DNA of 64,000 bases from Shimia aestuarii (GTDB taxonomy: Bacteria; Pseudomonadota; Alphaproteobacteria; Rhodobacterales; Rhodobacteraceae). Of the stretch, positions 17,426-25,889 are shown piece after piece (positions within the stretch are counted from its first letter, which is position 1; every line of letters begins with the position of its first letter). Below the pieces are notes generated by a model. That model was given only the letters and a program-made list of their open reading frames with translations. It did no database searches and was not told the DNA's origin. The stretch covers positions 1 through 64,000 of the forward strand of contig NZ_JAKVRD010000009.1 of assembly GCF_022814865.1 (NCBI RefSeq), in the 5' to 3' direction. Position numbers and translations under genes: made by a program.

Positions 17426-18478
17426 CTACTGTCCGCCGGTGGAAAGCCTTGGGTCGCCAGTGAAATGGCCAAAGCTGGTCTCGGTGGAGTAGCCAAGCTC
17501 CTGCGCAATCTTGCGACCGCGCTCGACGAACTCCGGCATGCGGGATGGGTCGAGCAGCGCTGTGCGCACGCGTTCATGTTCGGGCGTGTCGAGCATGTGG
17601 TAATATCCCCCCGGCGAGAGCGTGATCTCGCAGAGCGCAAGGCGATCACCGTTGCGCATGAAATCAATCCGGCAATGGTAGAAGTTCTGCGACAAGAGTC
17701 GTGCGGTCTGAATCATGGCGTCGACCTCAGCATCGGTGCCAAAGGCAGAACGGGGCGCGGAAAAGTATTTCCCGTTGAGCGTTTCAAGCGGCCTAAGGCC
17801 GTCCTTGAGCGCCGTGCGGTGGGTTTCGTCGAGAATGATATAGGGCTCGCCCATGACGCAGAAGATGCAAGGATCCTTGATCGTCTCAGCCGGTAGAAGC
17901 GCTTCTTCGACGAGGATGCGTTTGGGGATGTCGCGGTAGTGCAATTCAGCGTGGCGGCGCCAGTGGTCGACATGCCAGAACTGGCGCAGAAAGCGCCGAT
18001 AGGCAAAACGGGTCACAGGCATGCCGGGGCCGTGCAGCAGGTTCATCTTGCAGCCATCCGCGATCTTGATCATCGCGTTCTGAGGCAGGTCGTCCGGCAC
18101 CAGATCATCGGGATCATCAAACACCTCGAAGAGGCGGAGCGGGCGGATCGGAAGGTCGAACAAGTCGCAATACTCACGCATGGCGATTTTGTCGGCCGCG
18201 ATCGCCATGAGCGGGTTCGGATGGGTGAGGAACTGTGCGCGCAGGTGTTCGGAATAGGCGGTCGGGTTTGCGAAATCCGGGAGTCTGCCGAGGCTTTCGG
18301 CAAGGAAGAAGGCGACGGCTTCGATCTCGTTCTCAAAGCTTTGTTCGTAGATATAGCGGTGTTGATCCGCGCGGGGCATCCATTTGGCGCGCTTCTCTGC
18401 CTGTTGGCGGCGCGTGCCGATGCGCTCCAGAAATGCGCGGCATTCGGGTGTCATAGTTGGGGGATCCTGCGTCGTCAT
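17426..18478 (-). CDS. TupA-like ATP-grasp ligase, paralogue 7
   Basis: A 350-residue paralogue from a more divergent branch: [117 protein letters not shown]. Cys replaces Gly in CEITLS, and the C-terminal tag is one residue shorter (FTGDP versus the usual xxPDDP). It shares these traits with paralogue 8. Spacing is 12 bases from paralogue 8 and 2 bases to paralogue 6. Confidence 0.82.
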   Translation of the reverse strand: MTTQDPPTMTPECRAFLERIGTRRQQAEKRAKWMPRADQHRYIYEQSFENEIEAVAFFLAESLGRLPDFANPTAYSEHLRAQFLTHPNPLMAIAADKIAMREYCDLFDLPIRPLRLFEVFDDPDDLVPDDLPQNAMIKIADGCKMNLLHGPGMPVTRFAYRRFLRQFWHVDHWRRHAELHYRDIPKRILVEEALLPAETIKDPCIFCVMGEPYIILDETHRTALKDGLRPLETLNGKYFSAPRSAFGTDAEVDAMIQTARLLSQNFYHCRIDFMRNGDRLALCEITLSPGGYYHMLDTPEHERVRTALLDPSRMPEFVERGRKIAQELGYSTETSFGHFTGDPRLSTGGQ

Positions 18479-18490
18479 CTTCGGCCTTCT

Positions 18491-19531
18491 TTATTGCCCC
18501 GCGGTCGTCAAGCGCGGCTCTCCTGCGAAATGACCATAACTTGTATCGGCGGAAAGATTGAGAGCCTTGGCGATGGTGCGACCCTTTTCCACGTATTCAG
18601 GCAGGCGTGACATATCGAGGAGATCGCCGCGCATCCTTTCGAGGGCAAAAGGCTCGAGCCAATCATGGTGGCCGCGGGGCGAGAGGGTGATCTCTCCGAG
18701 GTAGAGGCGCCCGCCGACGCGCATGAAATCGACGCGGCAATGGAACAGCGCGGCGGAGAGCTTGCGAGCGGTGTCGAGCATGCGCTCGAGTTCCTCGGGG
18801 CTTGCGAGATCGCTAAGCGGGGTCGAGACACGGCCGTTCTGTCGTTCGAGTGGAGCGAGCTCGGGGCGTAGGGCGGCCATGCGCGAGGGTGGGGCGAAGA
18901 TCATGTAGGGCGTGCCCGTCACACAATAGACGCCAAGCTGGGGGATGTCCTCGGCTGGCAAAAGGGCTTCTTCGACGAGGAGACGCTTGGGGATGTCGCG
19001 GTAATGCAGCTCTGCGTGGCGGCGCCAATGGTCGATATGCCAGAACGTTCTCAGAAATCGGCGGTAGCGGCGGCGGGTGACCGGGGTCTTGGGGCTATGC
19101 AGCAGGTTCATGGCACAGCCGTCGGAGATCTTGATCATCGCCGCCTCGGGCAAGTCACGGGGATCGAGCGTATGCGGGGAATCATGCACCGCAAGCAGCC
19201 TTGGGGGCTGGATGGGCAGGTCGAACAGGGCGCAGTAGTCGCGCATGGCGACCTTGTCGGCCGCGATGGCCATGAGCGGGTTGGGGTGCGTAAGGAATTG
19301 GCCGCGCAGCTTTTCGGTGTAGGTCTTGGGGGTGGCGAAGTCGGGAATCTCGCCGGTCTTTTCGGCCAGAAAGAAGGCCACGGCCTCGATATCGTTGTGG
19401 AAGGTCTGGTCATAGATGAACCGATCGCGTTCAGCGCGGGGGCGCAAGGCGGCGCGCAGATGAGCCCGCAGCGCCCGACGACGCACGTCAGAGAGGACTT
19501 TCGCGCAGGCTGGGGTCATATCGGTCGGCAT
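18491..19531 (-). CDS. TupA-like ATP-grasp ligase, paralogue 8 (first of the array)
   Basis: About 346 residues from the ATG at 19531, which has GAAGGGG a few bases upstream; an earlier in-frame ATG at 19615 would add 28 residues with no counterpart in the siblings. The core is conserved ([79 protein letters not shown]). The loop is altered: [17 protein letters not shown] instead of DGCKMN.LHGPGMPVT. The usual Lys is Ala and the GPGM turn is lost, so activity or substrate may differ. As first gene it should carry the promoter, in the 208-base gap shared with rpmG. Confidence 0.8.
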   Translation of the reverse strand: MPTDMTPACAKVLSDVRRRALRAHLRAALRPRAERDRFIYDQTFHNDIEAVAFFLAEKTGEIPDFATPKTYTEKLRGQFLTHPNPLMAIAADKVAMRDYCALFDLPIQPPRLLAVHDSPHTLDPRDLPEAAMIKISDGCAMNLLHSPKTPVTRRRYRRFLRTFWHIDHWRRHAELHYRDIPKRLLVEEALLPAEDIPQLGVYCVTGTPYMIFAPPSRMAALRPELAPLERQNGRVSTPLSDLASPEELERMLDTARKLSAALFHCRVDFMRVGGRLYLGEITLSPRGHHDWLEPFALERMRGDLLDMSRLPEYVEKGRTIAKALNLSADTSYGHFAGEPRLTTAGQ

Positions 19532-19739
19532 TGCGACCCCTTCTTTCGGTTCTTCTGCAGCAGCATTTTCTCCTGTATACACCTCGGAGAACAGCCAAAT
19601 CGCCTTTTCCGTCACGGATTTTTTGCATTTCGCCGCTTTTCCGCGAAGAGGCCCATTGACTCGCAGCCTAGCATCCTTAAAAGGCAGGCTTCATGAGATT
19701 TTCACGGGCACATCTGCTGCCCGGCGCAGGAGAAGAACA

Positions 19740-19907
19740 ATGGCGAAGCCGACGACCATCAAGATCCGTCTGAACTCGACCGCGGGCACGGGCCATTTCT
19801 ACGTGACCAAAAAGAACGCGCGCACCATGACCGAAAAGATGGTCGTACGAAAGTACGACCCGGTGGTGCGCAAGCATGTCGAGTATAAAGAAGGCAAGAT
19901 CAAGTAA
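19740..19907 (+). CDS. rpmG: 50S ribosomal protein L33
   Basis: A 55-residue protein: [20 protein letters not shown], then [20 protein letters not shown] and a basic tail ending EGKIK. It is the zinc-free (C-minus) form of L33, lacking the CxxC pairs. An AGGAGAAG ribosome site precedes the ATG; the open frame reaches further upstream, but that part is not L33. It is transcribed divergently from the ATP-grasp array and followed by a strong terminator. Confidence 0.96.
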   Translation: MAKPTTIKIRLNSTAGTGHFYVTKKNARTMTEKMVVRKYDPVVRKHVEYKEGKIK

Positions 19908-19926
19908 GATCCCCCTTCAGACACAT

Positions 19927-19960
19927 GCAAAAGCCGCGCCACCCTGGCGCGGCTTTTTGC
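19927..19960 (+). terminator. Rho-independent terminator after rpmG
   Basis: The stem GCAAAAGCCGCGCC pairs with GGCGCGGCTTTTTGC around a 5-base loop, with a T-tract at the 3' side, 20 bases after the rpmG stop. Confidence 0.9.
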
Positions 19961-20019
19961 TTTAGAGGGCATCCAGTCGCGCCGACTCTCCCCAAGATCG
20001 ACGCCAAAGGACGCCCCAC

Positions 20020-20526
20020 ATGTCTTCAGAAATCCATATCCGCCCTGCACGCCCCGCCGATCGGTCGGCGGTCACGCAGCTCTTTCGCCGCGCCTATCCG
20101 CCGCTCCTTGCCCCGGATTATGATCCTGGCGTGTTGCGTGCGGCCTTGCCGCTCATCACCACGGCGCAACCTGCGCTCTTGGATTGCGGCACCTATTTTG
20201 TCGCCGAGGACGCGGCTGGGCGTGTTGTGGGGGCGGGCGGATGGACCGATGTCAGCCCGGCGCGCGGCGTGGGGGCAGAGCGGCAAGGGCATGTGCGCCA
20301 CGTGGCGACCGATCCCGGGCGGTTGCGTCAAGGCGTGGCGCGGCGGCTTGTCGAGACGTCGCTCGCGTCGGCGCGGGAGTTTGGCATGGAGCGCCTTCAC
20401 TGCATGAGCACCCGCACGGCGCAGAGTTTCTATCACGCGATGGGGTTCGAACCTGTGGGCGAGATCGAATTGACACTGGCGCCGGGGGTGTATTTCCCGG
20501 CGGTGCAGATGCAGCGCGGCCTATAG
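20020..20526 (+). CDS. GNAT family N-acetyltransferase
   Basis: A 168-residue GNAT protein. It opens with IHIRPARPADRSAVTQLFRR, has the central strand VVGAGGWTDV, the acetyl-CoA loop RHVATDPGRLRQGVARRLVE (motif A, here with RLRQGV instead of the usual Q/RxxGxG/A), and the C-terminal CMSTRTAQSFYHAMGFEPVG. It would move an acetyl group from acetyl-CoA to an amine; the acceptor cannot be told from sequence. It stands alone between the rpmG terminator and a convergent gene. Confidence 0.85.
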   Translation: MSSEIHIRPARPADRSAVTQLFRRAYPPLLAPDYDPGVLRAALPLITTAQPALLDCGTYFVAEDAAGRVVGAGGWTDVSPARGVGAERQGHVRHVATDPGRLRQGVARRLVETSLASAREFGMERLHCMSTRTAQSFYHAMGFEPVGEIELTLAPGVYFPAVQMQRGL

Positions 20527-20535
20527 ACGGGGGGC

Positions 20536-20979
20536 TTAGTCGACGATGGTGGCGTTCTCGAGGATGGCAGCTTGCCATGTCTCGGGATCGGTCACCGGGG
20601 TCAGGGTGCCGCGCAGGGTCACGCGGCGGCTTTCTTCGAAGCTCGGGATAGTGTCGTTGAGCGCGACCTGAAGGGAGGCACCGTGGTCGGCGCTGCCGCA
20701 GAGGGGGCAGAGGCCCATGTCGGAGACGAGGATCAATTCGCGGATGGTTTCACCGGGGAGCGCGGGCACGGCATAGCCAGTGATCTCGACCTCGAGCGCG
20801 CCTTTGCGCAGCGCCTCGGGGAAGGATTTGCGCACTTCGTAGGAGTTTTCGGTCACGATCTCTTCGATCTCGATCTGGTCGAGGACCTGCCACACATCCT
20901 TGGGCGCGGCGGTTTCTGCCGTGGCGCCATGGGCGGTGCTTGCAAAGGTCGCGGCGAGGGCGAGGCGGGTGATGGTCAT
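20536..20979 (-). CDS. Secreted hypothetical protein with CPLCG motif
   Basis: A 147-residue protein with a likely Sec signal peptide (MTITRLALAATFASTAHGAT, cleavage around residues 18-22). The mature part contains EVEITGYAVPAL, ILVSDMGLCPLCGSADHGAS and VTLRGTLTPV, which suggests a small beta-rich periplasmic domain with a CxxC pair that could bind metal or form a disulfide. It resembles periplasmic DUF3299-type proteins in layout, but I cannot assign a family firmly. It is convergent with the GNAT gene. Confidence 0.7.
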   Translation of the reverse strand: MTITRLALAATFASTAHGATAETAAPKDVWQVLDQIEIEEIVTENSYEVRKSFPEALRKGALEVEITGYAVPALPGETIRELILVSDMGLCPLCGSADHGASLQVALNDTIPSFEESRRVTLRGTLTPVTDPETWQAAILENATIVD

Positions 20980-21077
20980 GGAGAGGCTCCCGAAACATAC
21001 GTCGCGCGCACTATGCCTTTGGGGGACGGAGATGGGAATCCCCTATTTCGACGCGGTTGCGGGAATCTGCCGATGCA

Positions 21078-21108
21078 AAGAAAAGGGCCGATCCCGAAGG
21101 ACCGGCCC
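21078..21108 (-). terminator. Rho-independent terminator after the Bax-inhibitor-like gene
   Basis: On the minus strand GGGCCGGTCC pairs with GGATCGGCCC (one G-U pair) around a TTCG loop, followed by TTTTCTTT. It lies just after the stop of the minus-strand gene ending at 21134. Confidence 0.85.
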
Positions 21109-21133
21109 GATGTCTTAGGTCATGTTGCGAAGG

Positions 21134-21871
21134 TTATTCGCGATTGCCGAAGAGCTGCAGCAGGAACATGAACATGTTGATGAAGTCCAGGTAGAGGCTC
21201 AGCGCGCCCATGATGGCGGCCTTCCCAAGCCATTCCTGATCGCCCGAGTGGGCGTGCTGCAGGTAGGTGTTCTTGATCTGTTGAGTGTCATAGGCGGTCA
21301 GGCCAGCGAAGATCAGCACACCGAGGATCGACACGGCGAAAGCAATCGCGGGCGAACCAAGGAAGATGTTGATGATCGAGGCGACGAGGATACCGATCAC
21401 ACCCATGATGAGGAACGACCCCCAGCCAGAGATGTCTTTTTTCGTGGTGTAGCCCCAGAGCGAGAGACCCGCAAAGGCGATCGAGGTCACGAGGAACACT
21501 TGCGCGATGGAGTAGCCGGTGAAGGCCACGAAAATCCACGACATCGACAGGCCCATCACGGCCGCGAAAACCCAGAAGAAGAGCTGGGCGCCAGCGGCGG
21601 AGAGGCGGTTGATCGCAGCGCCGAAGGCAAAGACCATGATCAGCGGGGCAAACATGACGATCCAGCCGAGGATGTTCGGCTGCAGCGTGGCGGGATCACG
21701 GAAGACCGACAGAAGCGCCGGCGACGTGCCCACGGCCCAAGCCACGAGGAAGGTCACGAAAGTGCCCACGGACATCGTGCCGTAGACCTTGTTCATATGG
21801 GCGCGAAGCCCTTCATCAATCGCAGCCGTGCGGGTGCCCGCAGCGGTCCGGATCGTATTAAAGTCAGCCAT
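21134..21871 (-). CDS. Bax inhibitor-1/YccA family membrane protein
   Basis: A 245-residue protein with a hydrophilic N-terminus (MADFNTIRTAAGTRTAAIDE) and seven hydrophobic segments, including FVTFLVAWAVGTSPALLSVF, MVFAFGAAINRLSAAGAQLF and LGVLIFAGLTAYDTQQIKNT. The AYDTQ and C-terminal LSLYLDFINMFMFLLQLFGN are typical of bacterial BI-1/YccA proteins. Homologues act as pH-sensitive calcium leak channels or interact with FtsH; which applies here is unknown. It is a single-gene unit with its own terminator. Confidence 0.93.
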   Translation of the reverse strand: MADFNTIRTAAGTRTAAIDEGLRAHMNKVYGTMSVGTFVTFLVAWAVGTSPALLSVFRDPATLQPNILGWIVMFAPLIMVFAFGAAINRLSAAGAQLFFWVFAAVMGLSMSWIFVAFTGYSIAQVFLVTSIAFAGLSLWGYTTKKDISGWGSFLIMGVIGILVASIINIFLGSPAIAFAVSILGVLIFAGLTAYDTQQIKNTYLQHAHSGDQEWLGKAAIMGALSLYLDFINMFMFLLQLFGNRE

Positions 21872-22013
21872 TCAAGCCTCCGATGGTTAAACTTTTCGAG
21901 CCGCCCGAACGCATCGGGCGGCCTTCAAGGAAAATATCGGGGAGGTTGGCCCCTTTTTCAAGTCACGCTCATGCAAAATCGTGCGAAATTCTGCGAGAGG
22001 ATCCGTGGCTTGA

Positions 22014-22235
22014 TCAGCAGCGCCAAGCGGCGGGAACGTCCCAGACCGGGCGACGGGCTTCTGCGTCGGCGGCGCGGCGCGAAATGCCCATATCTTCAAG
22101 GCTGCGGCTGTCGAGCTTGGCGAGCGCACGGCGCTGGCGGGAGAGCTCGGCAAAATCGGTCAGCGAGAGGCTTTTGCGCGCGGTGGAGCGGAAAGAGAGG
22201 CCGACTTGGCGACCCAGGCTGGTAAGAATAGTCAT
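22014..22235 (-). CDS. DUF1127 small protein
   Basis: A 73-residue protein ending in the DUF1127 pattern: ALAKLDSRSLEDMGISRRAADAEA. Members are basic, tryptophan/arginine-rich small proteins; several bind RNA and influence phosphate or RNA turnover. It is divergent from a LysR gene across 132 bases that contain a candidate LysR operator, so the regulator may control it. A second DUF1127 gene at 39387 is linked to an sRNA array; this one is not. Confidence 0.88.
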   Translation of the reverse strand: MTILTSLGRQVGLSFRSTARKSLSLTDFAELSRQRRALAKLDSRSLEDMGISRRAADAEARRPVWDVPAAWRC

Positions 22236-22287
22236 CGTCTGGTCCTTTCTTCGATGTATTTGCGATGGATTTCTTTGCTTCCATCAG

Positions 22288-22302
22288 TATGCTTGATGCA
22301 TA
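22288..22302. promoter_or_regulatory. Candidate LysR-type operator
   Basis: TATGC-TTGAT-GCATA is a perfect inverted repeat containing T-N11-A. It is centred between the divergent DUF1127 and LysR genes, where an autoregulatory site would be expected. Confidence 0.4.
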
Positions 22303-22367
22303 TGCCAATTCGTGGTGTATATTGAAGGCGAATGTTTGTGACATAAAGCATCACGGAAATTGATGAT

Positions 22368-23285
22368 ATGCGAAATCTTGACGTCACCACCCTGCGCAGT
22401 TTTGTGGCCGTAGCCGATCTCGGCGGGGTCACGAAGGCAGCCGGGTTTCTGCATCTGACCCAATCGGCGGTCTCCATGCAGTTGAAAAGGCTTGAGGAAT
22501 TGATCGGTGTCGGCCTTCTTGACCGATCCGGGCGCGGCATTGCCCTGACCGCCGAAGGCGAACAGCTTCTGGGGTATGCCCGGCGGATGGTGACGCTCAA
22601 CGACGAGGTGATTCGACGGCTCACCCATGAAGAATTCGAGGGCGAGATCACGCTTGGGGTGCCGCATGACATCGTTTACCCGGTGATTCCGCGTGCGATG
22701 CAGCAGTTCGCAGCCGCCTATCCGCGTGTCAAAGTCCATCTGATCTCGTCGTACACGCGCGATCTCAAGCCGCGGTTCGACAAGGGCGAGATGGATATCA
22801 TCCTCACCACCGAAGGCGAAACCGGTGCGGGGGCGGAAGGTCTTTGTTCCTTGCCGCTGGCCTGGATCGGGGCGCCGGGCGGGGCGACATGGCGGCGGCG
22901 TCCGTTCCGCTTTGCCTCGGGAGACAATTGCCTCTTCCGGGCCAAGGCGATCCGGGCGCTTGATGATGCGGGGATTGAATGGGAGATGGCTGTTGCCACC
23001 TCCTCGGAGCGCACGGTCGAGGCAACGGTGAGCGCCGATCTCGGGGTGATGGCGATGATCGAGGGCACGCAGGCGCCCTATTTCGAAGTCATCGAGCATG
23101 GCGGCACGCTGCCGGATCTTGGCGAGCAGCATATCAACATGTATGGCGCCGACCCGAGTAAGGGCGAGTTGGTCAACTTCCTCGCGGGGCTGCTGCGCAC
23201 CGGGTTCAAGCCGATGCGGGGGCGCTATGAGCTTTCGACAGCCGAGAAGCGCCTTGTCGCAGGCGCGGGGGTCGGTGCGATCTAG
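22368..23285 (+). CDS. LysR family transcriptional regulator
   Basis: A 305-residue regulator. The N-terminal winged HTH is clear (LRSFVAVADLGGVTKAAGFL, then SAVSMQLKRLEELIGVGLLD), followed by a periplasmic-binding-like effector domain starting near GEITLGVPHDIVYPVIPRAM. The effector is unknown. It is divergent from a DUF1127 gene. Its TAG and the stop of the convergent quinone reductase gene overlap in the palindrome CTAG. Confidence 0.93.
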   Translation: MRNLDVTTLRSFVAVADLGGVTKAAGFLHLTQSAVSMQLKRLEELIGVGLLDRSGRGIALTAEGEQLLGYARRMVTLNDEVIRRLTHEEFEGEITLGVPHDIVYPVIPRAMQQFAAAYPRVKVHLISSYTRDLKPRFDKGEMDIILTTEGETGAGAEGLCSLPLAWIGAPGGATWRRRPFRFASGDNCLFRAKAIRALDDAGIEWEMAVATSSERTVEATVSADLGVMAMIEGTQAPYFEVIEHGGTLPDLGEQHINMYGADPSKGELVNFLAGLLRTGFKPMRGRYELSTAEKRLVAGAGVGAI

Positions 23286-24244
23286 TCGATCGTCACAACG
23301 ACTTTGCCGGTCGATTTGCGGGTGCGCAGGAGGTTCATCGCCTCGCCCGCCTGTTCCAGCGGCAGGGCGTGGCTGACGTGGGGCTTGAGGCGCCCGTCTG
23401 CGTACCAGGACAGGAGCGTGGCAAGGCTCTCGGTGATGACCGAGGGTTTGAAGGCGAGGTAGCCGCCCCAGTAAAGCCCCATGACCGTCAGGTTTTTCAC
23501 AAGCAGGTGGTTCGCAGGCACTTGCGGGACATCGCCGCTTGCAAAGCCGATGGGCAGCAGGCGGGCCTCGGGGTTGCAGGCGCGGAAGGCGGCCTTCCAT
23601 TGTTCGCCGCCTACTGGATCATAGACCACGTCGGCCCCGCCAAGCGCTTTGACCTCGGCGCGGATGTCGGCGGTCGTGGCATCGAGCAGGTGGTCGGCAC
23701 CGGCCTTTTCTGCCACGGCGAGCTTGTCCGCACCGCGCGCGCAGGCGATCACATTGGCGCCCATGAGCTTGCCGATCTCCACCGCCGTCAGGCCCACGCC
23801 TCCGGCCGCACCAAGGACGAGGAGCGTCTCTCCCGGTTGTAGGCGGGCGCGGTAGTCGAGCGCGACGTGGCTTGTGCCATAGGCGACCATGAAGGCGGCG
23901 GCGTCCGCATAGGGCATGTCATCGGGGAGAGGCACCGCGCGGCGGGCTTCGAAACAGCCATATTCCGCGAGGCCGCCATGCCCGGCAAAGACCGCAACGC
24001 GTGTGCCTGGTGCCGGGCCGTCCGTGTCGGGGCCAAGCGCATCTACGACACCAGCGATTTCCATGCCGCCCACGAAAGGCAGGGCGGGCGTATCCTGATA
24101 CGTGCCTTTCTGCATCAGAAGATCGGCGAAATTCAGACCACAAGCGTGGATTCGCACCCGAATCTCTCCGGTGCGCGGTTCCGGCATCGGCAAGTCTGCA
24201 AGGGCAGGGGGCGTGTCGTGGGACGTGATCTGGTAAGCGCGCAT
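23282..24244 (-). CDS. NADPH:quinone oxidoreductase family protein (zinc-free MDR)
   Basis: A 320-residue medium-chain reductase. It has GroES-like N-terminal motifs (ACGLNFADLLMQKGTYQDTP, FVGGMEIAGVV), the Rossmann cofactor loop LVLGAAGGVGLTAVEIGKL, and YDPVGGEQW. The zinc ligands of alcohol dehydrogenases are absent, which points to a quinone/enone reductase using NADPH. In this clade similar genes appear near fatty-acid or xenobiotic genes, but here it stands alone, convergent with the LysR gene. The physiological substrate is unknown. Confidence 0.88.
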   Translation of the reverse strand: MRAYQITSHDTPPALADLPMPEPRTGEIRVRIHACGLNFADLLMQKGTYQDTPALPFVGGMEIAGVVDALGPDTDGPAPGTRVAVFAGHGGLAEYGCFEARRAVPLPDDMPYADAAAFMVAYGTSHVALDYRARLQPGETLLVLGAAGGVGLTAVEIGKLMGANVIACARGADKLAVAEKAGADHLLDATTADIRAEVKALGGADVVYDPVGGEQWKAAFRACNPEARLLPIGFASGDVPQVPANHLLVKNLTVMGLYWGGYLAFKPSVITESLATLLSWYADGRLKPHVSHALPLEQAGEAMNLLRTRKSTGKVVVTID

Positions 24245-24547
24245 ATCTTCCTCCGTGGCAACCTTAAGGGTTGGTTTACCGAGAAACGGATTTTTGTCAA
24301 AAAATCCATGGCAGTCAGTTAGTTTCCGTAGGGGAAGGTATGGACACAGATCAGCTTTTGATTGAAATCTTCTCTATTCGATTAGCCGCTCACTTGTGCA
24401 AATATTCTTGATTAAAGGGCGGAAAGCACTAGTGTTGAGGCACCAAGGTAGTCACCCTATGGTTACGGACATTGTCCGGAACGGTTCGCTGACTGAGCGT
24501 TGCGTGAAGCAAGTGAACCGTAGCCAATTGAGAAAAGGAGACGTTCT
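24245..24547. other. 303-base spacer between quinone reductase and XRE gene
   Basis: This spacer is AT-richer than its surroundings and should hold the promoters of both flanking genes. I see TTGATT, 16 bases, TAGTGT around 24408-24435 as a possible promoter for the XRE gene, but nothing firm. A 23-codon frame from 24341 has a ribosome-site-like GGGAAGG but no other support. Confidence 0.4.
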
Positions 24548-24916
24548 ATGGCCCATCCAGTGGACGTGCATGTCGGTAAGCGTATTCGCCAAAGGCGTTG
24601 GCTTACGGGTATGACCCAACAGCAGCTGGCCCAGAAGGTCGGAATTAAGTTCCAACAGATTCAGAAATATGAAACCGGCGCCAACCGCGTCAGCGCGTCC
24701 CGCCTCTGGGATATTGCAGATGCCCTTGATGTGCCGGTGAGCTTCTTCTTCGAAGGTATCGAAGCGGAAGAAACCGAAGAGAGCACAGCAAGTGTTCCTG
24801 CCGATATCATGGGAGACAAGGAAGCCCTTGATCTCGTCCGGTCGTATTACTCGATCCCTGAAAACCAACGCCGTCGCCTGTTCGAGCTGGCCCGGGTCTT
24901 ATCTGACGTCGCTTGA
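24548..24916 (+). CDS. XRE-family HTH regulator (conserved alphaproteobacterial type)
   Basis: A 122-residue protein: MAHPVDVHVGKRIRQRRWLT, then the helix-turn-helix TQQQLAQKVGIKFQQIQKYE and SASRLWDIADALDVPVSFFF. The C-terminal tail has LVRSYYSIPENQRRRLFELA, as in a family found throughout alphaproteobacteria. It has a good AAAGGAG ribosome site. The family includes regulators of polysaccharide, stress and cell-cycle genes, so the regulon cannot be named. hisN follows 58 bases later in the same direction. Confidence 0.9.
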   Translation: MAHPVDVHVGKRIRQRRWLTGMTQQQLAQKVGIKFQQIQKYETGANRVSASRLWDIADALDVPVSFFFEGIEAEETEESTASVPADIMGDKEALDLVRSYYSIPENQRRRLFELARVLSDVA

Positions 24917-24974
24917 GTTCCACGCGGCCCTACGCTAGCGGTTGATGCAAGCGAGTAGTGGCCGGAGGTCTCGG

Positions 24975-25769
24975 GTGACGGGAAATTTTCATAAAGACAT
25001 TCAACAGGTCGCGTTTGCCATGGCAGATGCGGCCCGTTTTGCGATTCTCCCCTATTTTCGTGCAGATGGCCTTGTCGCCGAGAACAAGCTCGCCAGCGGG
25101 TTTGACCCGGTGACCGAAGGCGACCGGGCAGGCGAAGCCGCGATGCGCGCCGTGCTGGCCGAGAGGCGCCCCGAGGACGGGATTTTCGGCGAAGAAATGG
25201 GGCGGAGTACCGGGACGAGCGGCCTGACCTGGGTGCTTGATCCGATTGATGGCACGCGCGGGTTCATGAGCGGCACACCGACCTGGGGCGTATTGATCGC
25301 GCTCTCTGATGAGACCGGGCCGATCTTTGGCATCATTGACCAGCCGTTCATCGGTGAGCGCTTTGCCGGGGGGCTTGGGCTCGCACAGGTCGAGGGGCCG
25401 CAGGGTCGCCGCGCCTTGCAGACCCGCAAGGGCAGCTGCCTTGCAGAGGCGACGGTCTTCACCACTTTTCCGGAAGTTGGCAGCGCTGAGGACGCCGCCG
25501 GGTTCCGCGCGGTGTCGGAAAAGGCGCGGCTTACGCGCTATGGCATGGATTGCTATGCCTATGCGCTTGTCGCGGCGGGGCAGGTGGACCTCGTGATCGA
25601 GGCGGGCCTCAACGATTATGACGTGCAGGCGCCGATTGCCGTGATCGAAGCGGCAGGCGGTATCGTCACCGACTGGCAAGGCGGCAAGGCGCATGAGGGT
25701 GGGCGCGTCCTCGCGGCGGCGAATCCGCAGGTTCATGCCGAGGCGCTTGAGATTTTGCGGCAGTATTGA
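24975..25769 (+). CDS. hisN: Inositol-monophosphatase-fold phosphatase, probably histidinol-phosphatase
   Basis: About 264 residues. I start at the GTG at 24975, which has GGAGG 6-7 bases upstream; a TTG/ATG pair at 24942-24945 is less well placed. The metal-binding motifs are present: KLASGFDPVTEGDRAGE, GEEMG, WVLDPIDGTRGFMSGTPTWG and DYDVQAPIAVIEAAGGIVTD. The GTRGFMSGTP form is typical of HisN-type histidinol-phosphatases rather than inositol monophosphatases. It would catalyse the penultimate step of histidine synthesis. No other his gene is nearby. Confidence 0.85.
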   Translation: MTGNFHKDIQQVAFAMADAARFAILPYFRADGLVAENKLASGFDPVTEGDRAGEAAMRAVLAERRPEDGIFGEEMGRSTGTSGLTWVLDPIDGTRGFMSGTPTWGVLIALSDETGPIFGIIDQPFIGERFAGGLGLAQVEGPQGRRALQTRKGSCLAEATVFTTFPEVGSAEDAAGFRAVSEKARLTRYGMDCYAYALVAAGQVDLVIEAGLNDYDVQAPIAVIEAAGGIVTDWQGGKAHEGGRVLAAANPQVHAEALEILRQY

Positions 25770-25889
25770 TCGCATGGCGCGGGGCGGGTAAACCTTGCCC
25801 TGCGTCGAGTCCTTTGCCCGTCTTCTGTCGGCGCGTTCACACTTCATCAGACCGAAACGGGCCCTTGGGAAGTGTGAAAGGACAGCGAC

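Noticed and set aside
10869-19531. Non-coding tandem repeats or an assembly duplication
   Set aside because: Apart from two conversion tracts the eight units differ strongly while all remain full-length coding frames with conserved motifs, so they are true paralogues.
24341-24412. 23-codon frame with a GGGAAGG site upstream of the XRE gene
   Set aside because: No hydrophobic, leader-like or conserved feature is visible; too short to support alone.
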